Shown: in pieces, positions 60,901 through 64,000 of the stretch
Numbering within the stretch: the first letter of the stretch is position 1
Layout of the letters: each line of letters starts with the position of its first letter
Origin: Steinernema hermaphroditum
Taxonomy: Eukaryota; Nematoda; Chromadorea; Rhabditida; Steinernematidae
NCBI GenBank assembly: GCA_030435675.1
Contig: CM059624.1
Coordinates: 10,626,769 to 10,690,768 of the forward strand
Length of the DNA: 64,000 bases
Direction of reading: 5' to 3'
Notes under the pieces: model-generated
The model's database searches: none
Seen by the model: only the letters and a program-made list of their open reading frames with translations
What the model was told of the DNA's origin: nothing
Made by a program: the position numbers and the translations under genes

Positions 60901-63900
60901 GGAGGGACCAGTTTAAGAGCTCCGCCGACGCGGCGACGGTCGTTCGCGAACGCGCGATTTCTTTTGTGTCGCTGGGCGCCTGCGGCGAAGTTGTCTTGCT
61001 CTGTCTATCGCCTGACTCAGAAGGGATTAGCTGCAATTGCAGCTGAACAGAGGAGGAAGATGTTCGAAAAGACGTTCGCCTCGATTTTCATCGTCCCCAT
61101 CAAAGTGAGTTGCTTAAGTTCTTTTCGGCTTCGGGCGGACTCTAAGGTGGTCACTCTTATGGGCAGTCGGTCGTGTGTTCAAAGTGTAGAAATCAGGAAA
61201 TGATCTAGGGAGTCATTCATCCACAAAAGTCTTACAATGTTTGTAAACCCTTTAAAAATTTCGTCTCCGAAATACAGGAATGAACGAGTGAAGGGAACTA
61301 AACAGGAGCCGACTTGGAAGTCCGAGCTGGGTCAAAGCCGTAGCCGGCTCGGATCGCCAAATTTCATTGAGCAGGCTACAACACCTTAAGTTTCCCTATA
61401 CGAAACGTTATTTCGCAATGAAGTCATGGTCACAGCAGCTAGGATAGCCTTGAAATGATTTCACTCGTATTCTGAACTGACCTTCAGCAACAAAATGGAA
61501 GAAACTTTGCTATGCAACGTGGCTGATACCAGTTAACCCTTGTGAAACTTTCGAAGCAGTCCTGTATGTTTCTTACAATATGCCTGCATTTGATCTAACA
61601 TTTCCACAGGTTGGCGACAACACATTACAAATGTCACAAGTTCATTTGAACTCGGACAAGAGGTATTGGATTCTTTGCTTCTACGCAAGAATTCTCCGCT
61701 TCAATGTTACACAGGAAAACGGGTTTGGGGTAAACAAAACAAAACGGCGGCTAGGAGAAGAAACCTCGACATCTAATGCATAGATTATTCTTTGTTCTAA
61801 GGGAGCGGGTTGAGAGTTGTTGACAGATGTCGACTGCTTTTCCCTGCACTCACTTCGGTGTGCGCATAAGGACTGAGTGCAGAAAGGTATCACGGTCTCC
61901 TTTCAATTGCTATGTCTCATTCGGTGCGTCATGTGTAACACCCACCGAAAATTTGATATTTATCTTGTGAATCTAGTGTTTTTTATCGTCATGTTTTGGT
62001 TAACATATGCATTAGTCATCAAGCTTATCTAAATAAAGTATCCAATAAAAGGCGCTTTTGTGTCATTCATTCTTCCAGCTCTCTTGTGATCTTTACAGCC
62101 TTTTAGTGAGCAATCATACAAGAAATGAACCGCGACCTTTGGTGATTGTTCCCTTCCCAGCACCCTTTAAAATTTCAGTTTACATGCACTTTAATCTCTA
62201 CCTGCATATCCGGCTCTGCGTCACAGTCGATGACCCTTCTTCCTTATCTAGTTCACTCGAAGTCAGTGATGATTCCCTGGTGATAATCTACTTTTCAAGT
62301 TCTCGCTTCCCTGTACCCACAATGAACTGTAGGACTGCAGTGTAAGATGTCGAAACTGCGTTTTCTCTTATCGCCACGTTGGTAACATCATATGTTTCCA
62401 AAGTACCTTCGAGTTCATTCTCTTATTTTGCGGAAACATTTCTCTCTCGCTTGCAGTTCTGAAATCTTGTTCTAGTAGGTCTCATTGACATAGGAGATAA
62501 AAGATTGAATCATCTAATGTCGCATGCCGGAGCCTCTAGTTAGTCATCGTTGCAGAGAACGGAGAACGCTTATCAGTTTGTCACCGCGCTTAGTGACATC
62601 ACACGGCCCACGTCTTATCACGTAGGTTACTTAAAGCCGTCGCTTTCGGCGTTTACTCCATTGTTCCGTTGGCATCTCTTCTTGGTCGTACTCTAGAGTT
62701 TAATCGATTTTATTCACATGTTGTGACCAGAGACAGAGCTGTGCGGAAATAAACTTGTTTACCGCTCCGAGGAGAGTTTCCCTGAAAAAGCCTTTGTAGT
62801 TCACTCGACGCGCTGATTTTTTGATTTGTAACCTCTGATCGCCTTCCTTTTTAGGATCTGAAGATGGACCAACGCGATCGTTCGGAAACGATTCAGAGTA
62901 CGGTCGGCGAAGTGGTGTCCATGAAGGACGACCACCCCCTCTACTACTGTGACAGGTTCCAGGCGCGTGGCCATCAGCCGATGTCGTAAGTTCGTTCGTT
63001 TTTCAGCAATAAATGAAAATATCACGAGAGCAACTGATTAGGACTGTAATGACCACGTCTAGTCTGTGATCATCGTAAAGTTTCGATCACAACAACATGG
63101 TTTATTTTTGGTTTTTGTACATTACACTGAAATAATGAAGTTTTGAGAGAAGGACAGTTTTCAAATAACACCTTTTATGAAGTCACGTCAATTGGACGTA
63201 TCGGCCGTTTCCCTCCACAGGTGCAACTATATCTACATTTGAAGGCCTTTAATTTGTGAGAAAAGGGATCTGTTTAAAATCAACAAAAAATAAACTTCTC
63301 TGAAACTCTTTCTAACTATAGAACCTTCTAGGCGCGCCGAGAAGAGTCTTATCTTCGTCTCCATCCTTACCGTAATCTTCATTGGTTGTGAGCTGGCCGG
63401 TGGTCTCATCGCCCACTCTCTAGCCATCATGACTGACGCCTTCCACATGATTTCCGACTTAACAAGCTTCATTGTCTCCATCATAGCGATAAGACTAGCG
63501 AAGAGAGCGCCATCCTCAAAGCACTCATATGGTCTCCTACGAGCTGAGATCCTTGGCGCTCTTATGAGGTTCGTATCTGGAATAATATGCCTTACGAACG
63601 CAGAATTTTAGTATTCTGATAATCTGGATTCTAACGGGAATTCTCGTCTACATGGCAGTGATGCGAATCATCAGAAAAGACCTGGAGGTCGATGCCAACA
63701 CGATGTTGATCACTGCCGGCATTGGAGTTGCCTTCAATATTATCATGGGACTGGTGCTCCATTTCGGGAAGGCCGGCCACAGTCACTTCGGAATTTCGCA
63801 CTCCCACGAAGGGGTAAGTGATGGCAGCCATGCACAAAACGAGTGTTTTCCAGGGCGATCACTCCCATGGCCATCAGCACGGCCATTCTCACAGCAACAT

Positions 63901-64000
63901 CAACGTCCGTGCCGCGTTCATCCACGTCATCGGCGATCTTGTTCAGTCCATTGGAGTTCTCATCGCGGCCCTTATCATCAAGTTCACGAAGTGGGAATTG
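57979..64000 (+). CDS. CDF/ZnT zinc transporter (partial, 3' end off window)
   Basis: Core exons 62855-62985, 63332-63568, 63612-63813 and 63854-64000 join in phase (introns 346, 43 and 40 bp). Upstream, exon 57979-58065 (ATG, 29 codons, phase 0) is His-rich ([11 protein letters not shown]). Cation-diffusion-facilitator proteins export Zn2+ from the cytosol, by H+ exchange, across the plasma membrane or into vesicles. Visible hallmarks: TM1 after RAEKSL; TM2 with [10 protein letters not shown] (the H and D of the zinc site); [13 protein letters not shown] before TM3; TM4; a His-rich cytosolic loop ([11 protein letters not shown], then [11 protein letters not shown]); and TM5 with HVIGDLVQS (second H and D). 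The HD-HD arrangement indicates zinc selectivity, in the ZnT2/3/8-like group that includes C. elegans cdf-2 and ttm-1. TM6 and the C-terminal domain lie beyond the window. Confidence 0.9.
58066..60310. other. First-intron region of ZnT gene; possible nested ORF
   Basis: Mostly non-coding between alternative ZnT first exons. A plus-strand frame at 58130-58357 is Cys-rich but unsupported. The better candidate nested frame is listed separately at 59104-59562. Confidence 0.4.
59104..59562 (+). CDS. Candidate two-TM protein nested in ZnT intron
   Basis: An ATG-initiated frame of 152 codons ends in TAA. Two hydrophobic stretches (about residues 38-58 and 64-83) are followed by a soluble segment with [20 protein letters not shown] and [18 protein letters not shown]. 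Codon use is mixed and the antisense frame is also open for 112 codons. It may be a real small membrane protein, an exon of something larger or chance. Confidence 0.3.
   Translation: MGVSPNDVHINTMYFFIYPTLPRMFSLLNNRCGAPSKTASCLSVLFSTSLSLVFFLRFCFDELCVESIVCLWTILYFIRTAVTIGTNLRRDVLRLLYNFSHFLVSNAPGPNCSFFIVDDHNKTIHDVYIAVGNVTPKYLRHIGEQSLDRARK
60311..60406 (+). CDS. Candidate alternative first exon of ZnT gene
   Basis: ATG 60311 opens 32 codons ([19 protein letters not shown] ... KPILQ) ending exactly in phase 0 at CAG/gttcga. A similar donor, ATGAG/gttcgt, is used inside the transporter core. It would join in frame to the exon at 62855. Confidence 0.35.
61060..61104 (+). CDS. Candidate alternative first exon of ZnT gene
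   Basis: ATG 61060 opens 15 codons ([15 protein letters not shown]) with G/C-ending codons and ends in phase 0 at a strong donor (AAA/gtgagt). It is preceded by an acceptor-like aattgcag and by a GC-rich, promoter-like block at about 60780-61000. It would join in frame to 62855. Confidence 0.55.
61105..62854. other. ZnT intron / upstream region of the core exons
   Basis: No exon-like frame of note. It contains the paired GATA motifs at 62569-62620 described separately. Confidence 0.5.
62569..62620 (-). promoter_or_regulatory. Paired GATA motifs upstream of ZnT core exon
   Basis: CTTATCAG (62569-62576) and CTTATCA (62614-62620) are two inverted TGATAA-type sites 45 bp apart, 235-285 bp before the acceptor of the first core exon. 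That exon has its own in-frame ATG (62864), so an internal promoter producing a shorter N-terminus is possible. Confidence 0.4.

Overview
The window is eukaryotic and most likely nematode (rhabditid-like). Gene models that hold frame across every junction have very short introns (about 40-50 bp) with GT(A/G)AG-type donors and T-rich ...TTNAG or ...CAG acceptors. Several start codons sit just after an acceptor-like tract, as expected for trans-splicing. Coding exons are strongly G/C-ending at third positions, and there is one ordinary eukaryotic tRNA-Pro gene. No species can be named from the sequence alone. Gene models were built by eye from open frames, codon use and splice phase; none is confirmed by transcripts.

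Layout. 0-4.5 kb: no gene I can defend. 4.6-9.5 kb: a compact gene group with a minus-strand single-pass membrane protein (tentative), a plus-strand tail-anchored coiled-coil protein, a plus-strand five-exon coiled-coil/repeat protein, and a convergent minus-strand proline-rich modular repeat protein. 10.18-11.41 kb: a 1.2-kb foldback-type element with inverted 15-bp iterons at both ends around a 196-bp near-perfect palindrome. 11.4-23.4 kb: sparse, with tRNA-Pro(CGG) at 17.25 kb, a duplicated gene fragment (16.1 and 19.3 kb) and a few small candidate ORFs. 23.4-43.1 kb: about 20 kb with no convincing gene, GC-rich islands and TAATTA-type motifs. 43.2-45.3 kb: a well-resolved five-exon F-box gene, followed by a long 3' UTR carrying five exact PUF sites (TGTACATA). 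46.1-53.9 kb: unresolved exon-like frames plus a minus-strand four-TM protein. 53.96-55.35 kb: a minus-strand secreted protein with a poly-Thr stalk and hydrophobic tail (GPI-like). 57.98-64.0 kb: the 5' part of a CDF/ZnT zinc transporter with several in-phase alternative first exons, running off the right edge.

The genes do not form one pathway. The two strongest functional stories are local: a zinc transporter apparently built from alternative promoters and first exons with GATA sites next to them, and an F-box (SCF adaptor) gene whose 3' UTR looks like a multi-site PUF target, which would suggest germline or embryonic translational control. The most unusual DNA structure is the iteron-flanked foldback element.
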